Below, piece after piece: positions 47,366 through 54,585 of a stretch of 64,000 nt of DNA. A program made the position numbers and the translations under genes. The DNA lies in assembly GCF_014656055.1 (NCBI RefSeq), contig NZ_BNBR01000008.1:1-64000 (forward strand). The letters are read 5' to 3'. The number at the start of each line of letters is the position of its first letter. The first letter of the stretch is position 1. This DNA comes from Streptomyces griseosporeus. GTDB lineage: Bacteria > Actinomycetota > Actinomycetes > Streptomycetales > Streptomycetaceae. The notes under the pieces were generated by a model. It was not told where the DNA came from and made no database searches. It was given only the letters and a program-made list of their open reading frames with translations.

Positions 47366-47385
47366 ATCTCTCGGCGTCAAGAGAT
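47366..47385. promoter_or_regulatory. Inverted repeat in the mdh upstream region
   Basis: ATCTCT (47366-47371) and AGAGAT (47380-47385) flank an 8-bp centre. On the minus strand the centre contains TTGACG, a -35 candidate for mdh, so the repeat would cover the promoter. The stretch 47306-47651 otherwise holds only the terminator at 47506-47557. Confidence 0.5.
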
Positions 47386-47505
47386 ATCCGCGGGTCAGGC
47401 TATCGCGCATCCGGCATCCCGGACGGCCGGGTCCGTGTGGCCCACCCCACAGCCCGCCTCCCGGGTGACGTGGTTGACGTGCGACGGGACGGGAAAACGG
47501 GTGGG

Positions 47506-47557
47506 AAAAAGCGGGGCGGCCGCCGGTCCGGGAGAGGAGGGACGTGGCGGCCGCCGG
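47506..47557 (-). terminator. Terminator after the XRE-DUF2690 gene
   Basis: Two copies of GGCGGCCGCCGG (47515-47526 and 47546-47557), each with a self-complementary core, can pair as a 10-bp stem. On the minus strand the stem is followed by a TTTTT run (A-run at 47506-47510). It lies about 95 bases past the stop at 47652. Confidence 0.72.
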
Positions 47558-47651
47558 TGGGGGTTCCGTTGCCGGACTCCCGTGGGGGTACGGTTCGCGT
47601 GCCCCGTATCGCCGGAGTCATGCGTGCCGTACCGGAATTACTTTCAGCGGG

Positions 47652-48920
47652 TCAGGGGGTGCACCCCTTGCGGCCGGACGCCAGCGTGGCGCACGCCGTG
47701 GCCTCGCCCGCGTCCTTCACGGCCACCATCGGGGTGTAGGCGATGGTGTCCCCGGCGGCGGTGATGGAGCCGGTCTGCCGGGCCGTGCCCGCGCGGACCT
47801 CAACCGTGTCGCCCTGTGCCGCCCGGGTGACGCGGCCCCAGGCCGTGCCGCAGGTCTTGCTGTAGCGGACCTCGACGACGGTGGTGCCGACGGTGGCGGT
47901 CTTGGCGGTGGTGACGAGGTCGCCGCTGCACCCCATGGCCTCGGCGTCCTTGCCGGTGCAGGTGGCGCCGCTGCACTTGACGCCCGGCGGCAGCTGGACG
48001 TTCGTGCTGACGGTCGGGGACGGCGTGGGGGCCTTCGCCTTGTCCTTGCCGCCGCCGTCGCCGGTGACGTAGAACACCCCGGCGATCACGACGAGCACGC
48101 CGACGGCACCGGCGAGGAACATCACCAGCCGCCGCTTGCCGCTGCCCGAGCCGGCGTCCGCGGGGCGCGGGACGCGCGGCGGTTCGCCGTACGCCCCCGG
48201 GGCGGCGTGCGGTGCACCGGCTCCCGTTCCGGCGCCGGGCCCGGTCCCCCCTCCGGCCCCGGCCCCGGGTCCGGCCAGCGGGCCCTTGGGTGCCGGTCCC
48301 TGATACCCGGCGATGCCCCAGGAGTTGGGCCCCGAGCCGTCCGGGGAGGCGGCGGAGTCCGCGCCGGTGCCCGGGCGCGCGTCGGTCACGGCGTCCCGTG
48401 CGGCGGCCCGCGCCTCTCGTGCCTCACGCGCCTCCCGCGCGTCCGCGTCCGGTGCCGTCGGCTGCGGCGGCACCGTCGGGGCCACGCCCGCGGGGCCCGC
48501 CACGCCGGGTACGGCCGTCGCGCTGCCGCTCCTGCGGGCCGTTCTGCCGCCCGGCTGCGCGCCGGCGGCGCCGGCCCCGCCGAACTCCCCGAGCGCGGCC
48601 CGCGCCTGGGATATCCGGATGGCCTCCATGGTCATGTCGTGCCGCATCTCCGAGCGGCTCCAGGCGCGCTCGGCCAGCTCCCACATCGTCGTCAGATGGA
48701 TGGGATTGGTCCCGGTCACCTCGGCCAGCGCGACGATCGCGCCCTTGGGCGCGAGGAGCCGCCCGTTCAGGTAACGCTCCCAGGACGTCTTGCTGTAGCC
48801 CGTGCGGTCGGCCAGCGCCGCGATGCCCAGGCCACTGCGGTCCACCAGCCGCCTCAGCTGACTGGCGAACTCCCTGACCTGCGGATCCAGATCATCCGGC
48901 AAGGCCCTCCAACGAGGCAT
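47652..48920 (-). CDS. XRE-type HTH membrane protein with exported DUF2690 domain
   Basis: 422 residues. Cytosolic helix-turn-helix (about 8-75): 'QVREFASQLRRLVDRSGLGIAALADRTGYSKTSWERYLNGRLLAPKGAIVALAEVTG'. A Gly/Ala/Pro/Arg-rich linker of about 190 residues follows, with 'EAREAREARAAARDA' helical repeats, then a membrane helix ('RLVMFLAGAVGVLVVIAGVFYVTG') and an exported Cys-containing DUF2690 domain ('CSGATCTGKDAEAMGCSGDLVTTAKTATVGTTVVEVRYSKTCGTAWGRV'). It couples DNA binding inside to a domain outside the membrane, like a one-component transmembrane regulator. ATG at 48920 with GAGGGGG upstream. Common in Streptomyces; signal and targets unknown. Confidence 0.9.
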   Translation of the reverse strand: MPRWRALPDDLDPQVREFASQLRRLVDRSGLGIAALADRTGYSKTSWERYLNGRLLAPKGAIVALAEVTGTNPIHLTTMWELAERAWSRSEMRHDMTMEAIRISQARAALGEFGGAGAAGAQPGGRTARRSGSATAVPGVAGPAGVAPTVPPQPTAPDADAREAREAREARAAARDAVTDARPGTGADSAASPDGSGPNSWGIAGYQGPAPKGPLAGPGAGAGGGTGPGAGTGAGAPHAAPGAYGEPPRVPRPADAGSGSGKRRLVMFLAGAVGVLVVIAGVFYVTGDGGGKDKAKAPTPSPTVSTNVQLPPGVKCSGATCTGKDAEAMGCSGDLVTTAKTATVGTTVVEVRYSKTCGTAWGRVTRAAQGDTVEVRAGTARQTGSITAAGDTIAYTPMVAVKDAGEATACATLASGRKGCTP

Positions 48921-49429
48921 TGCATCCCCCTCTTCCCCCCATACGTGCTGTCTTCTCCCCCGCGCATGACGCCCTCTGCCGAGTCCCCGTCTGGCTACCC
49001 ACAGGGATGCGCCCACTAAGGATCTCAGTTCCCGGGGTGGGGGCGCACGGGAGCGTTCGGGCTGTGGGCATGCACCGTTGCACGCCCGATGGTCCGCGTC
49101 CAGTGGGACGTCCCGGAGCGTCCCGATCGGACACGTTAGCCCCGGTGTACAACCGATCAGCGGGATATCCGCGAACTTGTCAAGACATCGACACGCCGGT
49201 CACACCGTTGTCGCCTCGCCCGTCCCGTACGTCCCCGCAGGCGTTCGCGTTCACCGGGCCGCGACGGCACCTGGCGGCGCGGGAGGGGAGGCGCCACCCT
49301 GCGGAAACGATTCCGCGGGCGGTCGCTGTGGCAGGGCGCGGACACGGTAGCGGAACGGTCACTTCCGTGACACAGCGCGCTGACAGGCGTTGAACAGGCG
49401 GTTCGCCCTGCGGGAGCGTGTCGGTGGAC
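48921..49429. other. Intergenic stretch without a supported gene
   Basis: No frame here has credible protein character. It contains two short perfect palindromes: GGGACGTCCC (49105-49114) and GTCAC-TTCC-GTGAC (49358-49371). The part next to 48920 should hold the promoter of the XRE-DUF2690 gene, but I find no clear -10/-35 pair. Confidence 0.5.
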
Positions 49430-49467
49430 GGCGGCCCGCCCCCGCTCGGGGGAGGGGACGGGCCGCC
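49430..49467 (-). terminator. Hairpin after the folD-DUF3017 operon
   Basis: GGCGGCCCG (49430-49438) pairs with CGGGCCGCC (49459-49467), with an inner CCCCC/GGGGG pairing. It lies 24 bases past the DUF3017 stop. No U-tract. Confidence 0.7.
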
Positions 49468-49491
49468 GGACATCCCCTCGGCGCGGGGCGG

Positions 49492-49959
49492 TCAGTTCTC
49501 CAGCGTGAAGTGCAGCGTGTCCTTGAGGAACGGGATCTCCAGCCAGGGATCGGGCTGCGCCATCAGCGCCAGCAGCACGATGGCCAGGCCCAGCACGCCG
49601 TAGGTGGCGATGTCCGTGAAGCGGGAGCGCACCGCGAGCATGCCGACGCCGGGCAGGAGCCAGCGCAGTACCGCCCCGCCGAGCAGCGCCAGCCCGATCA
49701 GCAGCGTGCCGACCCGGAACGCGTCCAGGGCGGTCACCAGCAGGCCCAGCGCGACCGTGCCGAGCACGGCGAGCACCGGCCACTGCCGGGCGGGCGCCGG
49801 GGCGTCCTTGGACGCGGCCCGGCCACCGCCCTCGGGACGCGCGGTGTCCCGGGTGAACAGGGGGAAGCGGCGCGTCGCGCGCACCGGCCGCCCCTCGGCG
49901 TCCGGGGCGCTGACCGCGTCCCGGACCTCGATGCCGTTGCCCGGGTCCTCAGCCGACAC
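49492..49959 (-). CDS. DUF3017 membrane protein
   Basis: 155 residues. A cytosolic N-terminus of about 60 residues, then three or four helices ('WPVLAVLGTVALGLLVTALDAF', 'RVGTLLIGLALLGGAVLRWLLPGVGML', 'FTDIATYGVLGLAIVLLALMAQP'). DUF3017 is an actinobacterial family nearly always found after folD. GTG start at 49959 overlaps the folD stop by 11 bases. No biochemical function is known; constant pairing with folD suggests only shared expression. Confidence 0.9.
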   Translation of the reverse strand: MSAEDPGNGIEVRDAVSAPDAEGRPVRATRRFPLFTRDTARPEGGGRAASKDAPAPARQWPVLAVLGTVALGLLVTALDAFRVGTLLIGLALLGGAVLRWLLPGVGMLAVRSRFTDIATYGVLGLAIVLLALMAQPDPWLEIPFLKDTLHFTLEN

Positions 49960-50803
49960 TGCGCTCCGCCGCCTCGACCACGTTGACGAGCAGCTGCGCG
50001 CGGGTCATCGGGCCGACCCCGCCGGGGTTCGGGGAGAGGAAGCCGGCCACCTCGGCGACGTCCGGGTGCACATCGCCGACGATCTTGCCGTCGGCGTTGC
50101 GGGAGACACCGACGTCGAGGACGGCCGCGCCGGGCTTGACGTCCTCGGGGCGCACCAGGTGGGCCGAGCCGGCGGCGGCGATGATGATGTCCGCGCGCTT
50201 GAGGTGCGCCGACAGGTCGCGGGTGCCGGTGTGGCACTGGGTCACGGTGGCGTTCTCGCTGCGCCGGGTCAGCAGCAGCGGCATCGGGCGGCCGATGGTG
50301 ACGCCGCGGCCGACGACCACGACCTCGGCGCCCTTCAGCTCGACGCCGTAGCGGCGCAGCAGGGTGAGGATGCCGTTGGGGGTGCAGGGCAGCGGGGCGG
50401 GCTCGTTCAGGACGAGGCGGCCGAGGTTCATCGGGTGCAGGCCGTCGGCGTCCTTGGCCGGGTCCATCAGCTCCAGGATGCGGTTCTCGTCGATGCCCTT
50501 GGGCAGCGGCAGCTGGACGATGTAGCCGGTGCAGGCCGGGTCCTCGTTCAGCTCGCGGACGACCGCCTCGATCTCCTCCTGGGAGGCGGTGGCGGGCAGT
50601 TCGCGCTGGATGGAGGCGATGCCCACCTGGGCGCAGTCCCGGTGCTTGCCGGCGACGTACTTCTGGCTGCCGGGGTCGTCCCCGACGAGGATCGTGCCGA
50701 GGCCGGGCGTGACGCCCTTCTCCTTCAGCGCCGCCACGCGGGCGGTCAGATCGGACTTGATCGCGGCTGCGGTGGCCTTGCCATCGAGAATCTGGGCGGT
50801 CAT
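49949..50803 (-). CDS. folD: Bifunctional methylene-THF dehydrogenase / methenyl-THF cyclohydrolase
   Basis: 284 residues. Folate-binding Lys in 'SQKYVAGKHRDCAQVGI', 'GYIVQLPLPKGIDE' signature 1, 'VVVVGRGVTIGRPMPLLLTRR' NADP loop and 'LSPNPGGVGPMTRAQLL' signature 2, all complete. It interconverts 5,10-methylene-, methenyl- and 10-formyl-THF, supplying formyl groups for PurN and PurH, whose genes are 4-6 kb away, and receiving methylene-THF from GlyA. ATG at 50803 with GGGAGG upstream. No ZTP riboswitch is visible in front of folD itself. First gene of a two-gene operon with DUF3017. Confidence 0.97.
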   Translation of the reverse strand: MTAQILDGKATAAAIKSDLTARVAALKEKGVTPGLGTILVGDDPGSQKYVAGKHRDCAQVGIASIQRELPATASQEEIEAVVRELNEDPACTGYIVQLPLPKGIDENRILELMDPAKDADGLHPMNLGRLVLNEPAPLPCTPNGILTLLRRYGVELKGAEVVVVGRGVTIGRPMPLLLTRRSENATVTQCHTGTRDLSAHLKRADIIIAAAGSAHLVRPEDVKPGAAVLDVGVSRNADGKIVGDVHPDVAEVAGFLSPNPGGVGPMTRAQLLVNVVEAAERSVG

Positions 50804-51060
50804 GGCCCCATCCTCCCGGATGACCGGCCCCCGGTTCCAATCCGGGTGCGTTCCGGACCCCTCCCGCTGTGTACCGCCATGATCGGTGATGTTGCACTTG
50901 CACAACACGTGGCGAATGCCGCTGGACAAGTCGTACGGAACTGAAGAACGATGAGCCGACAGTGCCGCGGGCAGTACCGGGGGGACCAACCGCATCTGTC
51001 GACCTTCCTCCGACCACGCCGCGCGTCCCCGCACCTGCGCACCACGGAGGAATGACCCCC

Positions 51061-51636
51061 ATGAGTTTCGGCGACCCGAACAACCCCTACGGGCAGCCGC
51101 CCCAGCAATCCGCTCCCGGCTACGGCTACCCGCAGCAGCAGCCCGGCGGCTACGGCTACCCGGCCGCCCCGCCGATGCAGCAGCCGTACGGGATGCCCGT
51201 CGGTCCTTCGCAGATGCCCGGCATCACCCGCGCCGCGCAGATCATGCTGGGTGTCATCGCACTCGCGCACGCGGCCATCGCGGCCCTCTACGGCTACACG
51301 CTGACCATCTGGGACAAGACGATGGAGGAAGCCGGCGTCAACGGCAGCGCCGATGCCGAGCGCTTCGCGGACTTCGGCAAGGGCGTCGTCGTCTTCCTGC
51401 TGGGCCTGGCCACCGTCTTCGCGCTGCTCGGTCTGGTGCTGCTGCTCCAGTACGGCAAGGGCGGCAACGCGGTGCGCGTCTGCTCGATCGTCTACGGCTC
51501 CTTCGCCATCCTCACCGGCATCGTGATGATCGCCGCCTGGGGTCTCGGACTGGTCATCATCGTGGTCGCCATCCTGCTGATCGTCTTCGCCGCGAAGCGG
51601 GCCAGCGCCGACTGGTTCCGCCGCCCGCGCTACTGA
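51061..51636 (+). CDS. Membrane protein with Pro/Gln/Tyr-rich N-terminus
   Basis: 191 residues. The first 55 residues are Pro/Gln/Gly/Tyr-rich ('PGYGYPQQQPGGYGYPAAPP'). Four helices follow: about 62-82 ('AAQIMLGVIALAHAAIAALYG'), 115-140, 145-165 and 166-185. The loop after helix 1 is acidic ('TMEEAGVNGSADAERFADFG'). The layout resembles DUF4064- or TM2-like small membrane proteins, but no family motif is clear. The start at 51061 suits GGAGG 10 bases upstream; the ATG at 51052 is too close to it. Function unknown. Confidence 0.85.
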   Translation: MSFGDPNNPYGQPPQQSAPGYGYPQQQPGGYGYPAAPPMQQPYGMPVGPSQMPGITRAAQIMLGVIALAHAAIAALYGYTLTIWDKTMEEAGVNGSADAERFADFGKGVVVFLLGLATVFALLGLVLLLQYGKGGNAVRVCSIVYGSFAILTGIVMIAAWGLGLVIIVVAILLIVFAAKRASADWFRRPRY

Positions 51637-51679
51637 ACCGCCCGGCGCCACCGCAGGGTTCGCGCCAATCACGTCTCCG

Positions 51680-51715
51680 GGGCCGTGTCTCACCCGTTCG
51701 AGGGGGACACGGCCC
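51680..51715 (+). terminator. Hairpin after the 51061 membrane gene
   Basis: GGGCCGTGTC (51680-51689) and GACACGGCCC (51706-51715) make a perfect 10-bp stem with a 16-base loop, 44 bases past the stop. No U-run. Confidence 0.65.
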
Positions 51716-51769
51716 TGCCGCGTCGCCCTACTCTGACAGCGGTAGCTGTCGGGCACGGGGAGTCGCACC

Positions 51770-52501
51770 TTGTACAGCATCATCGTGGTACCTCCGCCGA
51801 CCACGGAGGACACCGGCCGCCCCGCTCAGATCCGCCTGGCACCGGGTGAGCGAATCACCTTCGGGCGCAGCGCCGGCAACGACGTGGAGATCCCCCACGA
51901 GGGCGTCTCCCGCCGCGCCGGGGAGATCCGCGCGCAGGGCGCCTACTGGATACTGAGCAACCTGTGCGCGCACCAGACGTACGTCGTGGAGAACCCCGAG
52001 GGCGCCGGGGAGCACATCAAGGTCGGGCCGGGCCGGCTGGAGGCGCCGGTGCCGTTCGAGTTCTCCCGGATCGTGCTGCCCGCCGCGGGCGACCTGCTGG
52101 CGATTCAGGTGTGGGCGCCCCGCCACGACTATCTGCGCGGCGGCGGGGGCCTGGACGGCGAGACCACCGCGCCCGCCTTCTCCCTGGACCGCGGCAAACG
52201 GTACTTCGCGGTGCTGGCGGCCCTGTGCGAGCCGCGGCTGCGCGGCGCACCGCACGCCCCGCTGCCCACCGTGGACCAGGTGGTGGAGCGGCTGGCCCCG
52301 GTGTGGCCGGCCGCCTCCCGCGCCTCCGTGCAGTGGAACATCGACTACCTCGCCGTGAAGCTGCGGCTCAAGCCCGGCCCGGAGGCCGCGGAGAGCGGCC
52401 CGCGGCTCAACGGCAAGAAGGAGTCGCTGGTCTCCCTCGCGCTCCGGTTCGACCTGGTCCGCGAGGACGACCTGGCGCTGCTGCGGGAACCGGCGCGGTG
52501 A
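51770..52501 (+). CDS. FHA domain protein
   Basis: 243 residues. The N-terminal FHA domain (about 20-105) has 'ITFGRSAGNDVEIPHEGVSRRAGEIRAQGAYWILSNLCAHQTYV', with Gly-Arg-Ser, His-x-x-x-Ser-Arg/Arg and Asn in the expected places; it would bind phosphothreonine. The C-terminal 110 residues are helical with a winged-helix look ('YFAVLAALCEPRLRG...VVERLAPVWPAASRASVQWNIDYLAVKLRLK'). TTG start at 51770 with GGGGAG 7 bases upstream. Its stop overlaps the start of the kinase gene (GTGA), so it is most likely the kinase's adaptor or substrate. Confidence 0.9.
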   Translation: MYSIIVVPPPTTEDTGRPAQIRLAPGERITFGRSAGNDVEIPHEGVSRRAGEIRAQGAYWILSNLCAHQTYVVENPEGAGEHIKVGPGRLEAPVPFEFSRIVLPAAGDLLAIQVWAPRHDYLRGGGGLDGETTAPAFSLDRGKRYFAVLAALCEPRLRGAPHAPLPTVDQVVERLAPVWPAASRASVQWNIDYLAVKLRLKPGPEAAESGPRLNGKKESLVSLALRFDLVREDDLALLREPAR

Positions 52502-54081
52502 CCGAGCCGTACGCCGTGGCCGTGCCCCGGGGCTACCGGGTCGGCGGCTGGGAGGTGCGCGCGCCGCTCGCCACGGGCGCCTTCGGCAGCGTGTACGCCG
52601 CCCGCCGCACCGGCGAGACGCCCGCCGGGCTGCCCGCCGAGGCCGCCCTGAAGTTCCTGCCCACCGGCACGGGCACCCCGCGACAACTCGCCCACCTGCG
52701 CGAACTGGCCGAGCGGGAGGTCGAGTTGCACCGGCGACTGAAGCAGCCCCGGCTGATCCGCATGTACGACACCCTCACCGTGGACGATCCCGGGCGGCCG
52801 GAGCTGGACGGCGCCACCGTGCTCGTCCTGGAGAAGGCCGAGGGGTCCCTCGCCGCGCTGCTCACGGCCTCCCCGCGCCCGCCGGGCGGTCCCGCGCTGC
52901 TCGCGCAGGTCTGCGAGGGCCTGCACCAGCTGCACCGCGCCGGGTGGGTGCACGGCGACCTGAAACCGGCCAACGTGCTGCTGATGGCGGACGGTTCGGT
53001 CCGGCTCGCCGACTTCAACATGGCCGCCGAGTTGGAGGGCACCCACGCCTACACGCCCGCCTTCTCCACCCCGGACTACACGCCGCCCGAGCTGCTGTGG
53101 ACCGAGATCGGCGAACGGGGCCGCAGGATCCGCCCGTCGGCCGACGTGTGGGCCTTCGGCGTCCTCGCCCACCTGGTGCTGACCGGGTCCTTCCCGCTGC
53201 CCGGCGGCACTCCGACGGCCCGCCGCGACGCGGCCGCCGCGTACGCCCGCGGCACCGACGAGCTGCGGCTGTCGCCGGAACTGCCGGACGCCTGGCGGGA
53301 CGTCGTGCGTGCCTGCCTGGCCCGCACGCACGCCGAGCGCGTTACGGGCGAGGAGTTGCTCGACCGGGTGCGCGCGGCCACCGGAACCGCCTCCCGCGCC
53401 CCGCGGCTGCCCCGGGCACTGCGCCGCCGCCCCGGCCGCCGCTCCCGCCGTACCGCCGTCGCCGCCGCGGTGGCGGGCACGGTCGCGGTGGCCGCGCTCG
53501 GGTACGGCATCAGCACCTGGGCCGACGGCGGGGGCGGAAGCCCGGGAAGCCCAGGGAGTTCGGGAAGTCCGGGGAAGGACACCGCCGCGAGCTACGGCGC
53601 CGCCGAACTGCGGACCGACCGGGGCGTGCCGGTCGCCTACCGGCGGCTCATCGTCGACTCCGCGCACACCTGCCTCCAGCCCGAGGTCAGCCCCGCGCTG
53701 CTCGCCGCGATGCTGAAGGTGGAGAGCGACTTCGACCCGGACCTGTCCGATCCGGCCAAGGACGAGTACGGCATCGCCCGCTGGACGCCCGGCGTGCTGC
53801 GCTGGTGGATCCGCGCGGACGGCGTGCCCGCCGCCGAGACGCCCCGCCCTCCCCTCACCCCGGCCCAGTCCGTTCCCGCCATGGCCCGCTACCTGTGCTC
53901 CATCGAGCCGCGGCTGGACGCCCACGGCCTGAAGGGCGACCGGCGGGTGCTGCTCGCCGCCGCCTACCGCACCTCGTACAAGAAGGTGAACGACGCGGGC
54001 GGCGTTCCCCCGAAGTACCGCGACTACGCCGGCCGCGTCGCCCACTGGCTCCAGGAGTACACGCCGCCGGGCCGCCCGTGA
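52498..54081 (+). CDS. Ser/Thr protein kinase with extracellular transglycosylase-like domain
   Basis: 527 residues. Kinase domain (about 14-300): Gly loop 'LATGAFGSVYAA' (27-33), Lys52, catalytic loop 'HGDLKPANVLL' (Asp154, Asn159), then DFN (172-174) in place of DFG, 'TPPELL' for APE. A basic Pro/Arg linker, one membrane helix near 320 ('TAVAAAVAGTVAVAALGYGIST'), a Gly/Ser/Pro linker, then an exported domain (about 370-527) with 'SPALLAAMLKVESDFDP', where Glu409 is placed like the catalytic Glu of SLT/goose-type muramidases, and 'GIARWTPGVLRWW'. The domain may cut or only bind peptidoglycan. GTG start overlaps the FHA gene by 4 bases. Probably a wall sensor kinase acting on the FHA protein. 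Confidence 0.9.
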   Translation: MTEPYAVAVPRGYRVGGWEVRAPLATGAFGSVYAARRTGETPAGLPAEAALKFLPTGTGTPRQLAHLRELAEREVELHRRLKQPRLIRMYDTLTVDDPGRPELDGATVLVLEKAEGSLAALLTASPRPPGGPALLAQVCEGLHQLHRAGWVHGDLKPANVLLMADGSVRLADFNMAAELEGTHAYTPAFSTPDYTPPELLWTEIGERGRRIRPSADVWAFGVLAHLVLTGSFPLPGGTPTARRDAAAAYARGTDELRLSPELPDAWRDVVRACLARTHAERVTGEELLDRVRAATGTASRAPRLPRALRRRPGRRSRRTAVAAAVAGTVAVAALGYGISTWADGGGGSPGSPGSSGSPGKDTAASYGAAELRTDRGVPVAYRRLIVDSAHTCLQPEVSPALLAAMLKVESDFDPDLSDPAKDEYGIARWTPGVLRWWIRADGVPAAETPRPPLTPAQSVPAMARYLCSIEPRLDAHGLKGDRRVLLAAAYRTSYKKVNDAGGVPPKYRDYAGRVAHWLQEYTPPGRP

Positions 54082-54208
54082 CCCTGTGAGTTCCGAGGTA
54101 CCACCCGCCCGCCGGGGGCGGCACGGTGGGAGCCGACCACAGGTCTCCGGCCTTCTCGGGGGAGGGCCGGAGACCGCGCGCACCACCTCACGACAGGGGG
54201 AACACCTC

Positions 54209-54565
54209 ATGACCCTGATCCGCAAGGCTCTCGCCCTCGGCGCCGCCACCGTCACCGCCGGCGCGGCCCTCACGCTCACCACCGCGGGCAGCGCCCAGGC
54301 CGCCAACCCGTGCTGGCGGGACGGCTCCGTGTACTACTGCAACAACGCCACCGGCGCCAAGGTCTACGCGGGCGCCAACACGAACGAGGTCGTCGGCCGG
54401 ATGTACTCCAACCCGTCCTGGTTCGTCTGCAAGTTCGACGGCGGCCAGAACCACGGCGGCCCGCACCCGAACCGCTGGCTGTACACCCAGGCCGACAACG
54501 GACGGTGGGGCTGGATGAGCGACAACGACATCGCCTCCGAGACCAACCCCGTGCCGTCCTGCTGA
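54209..54565 (+). CDS. Small secreted Cys-containing protein (SH3-like)
   Basis: 118 residues. Signal peptide 'ALALGAATVTAGAALTLTTAGSAQA' with an AQA-A cleavage site; the mature part of about 85 residues has four Cys ('NPCWRDGSVYYCNN', 'WFVCKFDG', 'PVPSC'), which could form two disulfides, and a bacterial SH3-like pattern ('AKVYAGANTNEVVGRMYSNPSWFVCKF...WLYTQADNGRWGWMSDNDI'). Bacterial SH3 domains bind wall peptides. ATG at 54209 with AGGGGG upstream. It follows the kinase-muramidase gene on the same strand, 127 bp away, and may work with it at the wall. Confidence 0.88.
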   Translation: MTLIRKALALGAATVTAGAALTLTTAGSAQAANPCWRDGSVYYCNNATGAKVYAGANTNEVVGRMYSNPSWFVCKFDGGQNHGGPHPNRWLYTQADNGRWGWMSDNDIASETNPVPSC

Positions 54566-54585
54566 CGTGCTGACGTGCTGACCTT

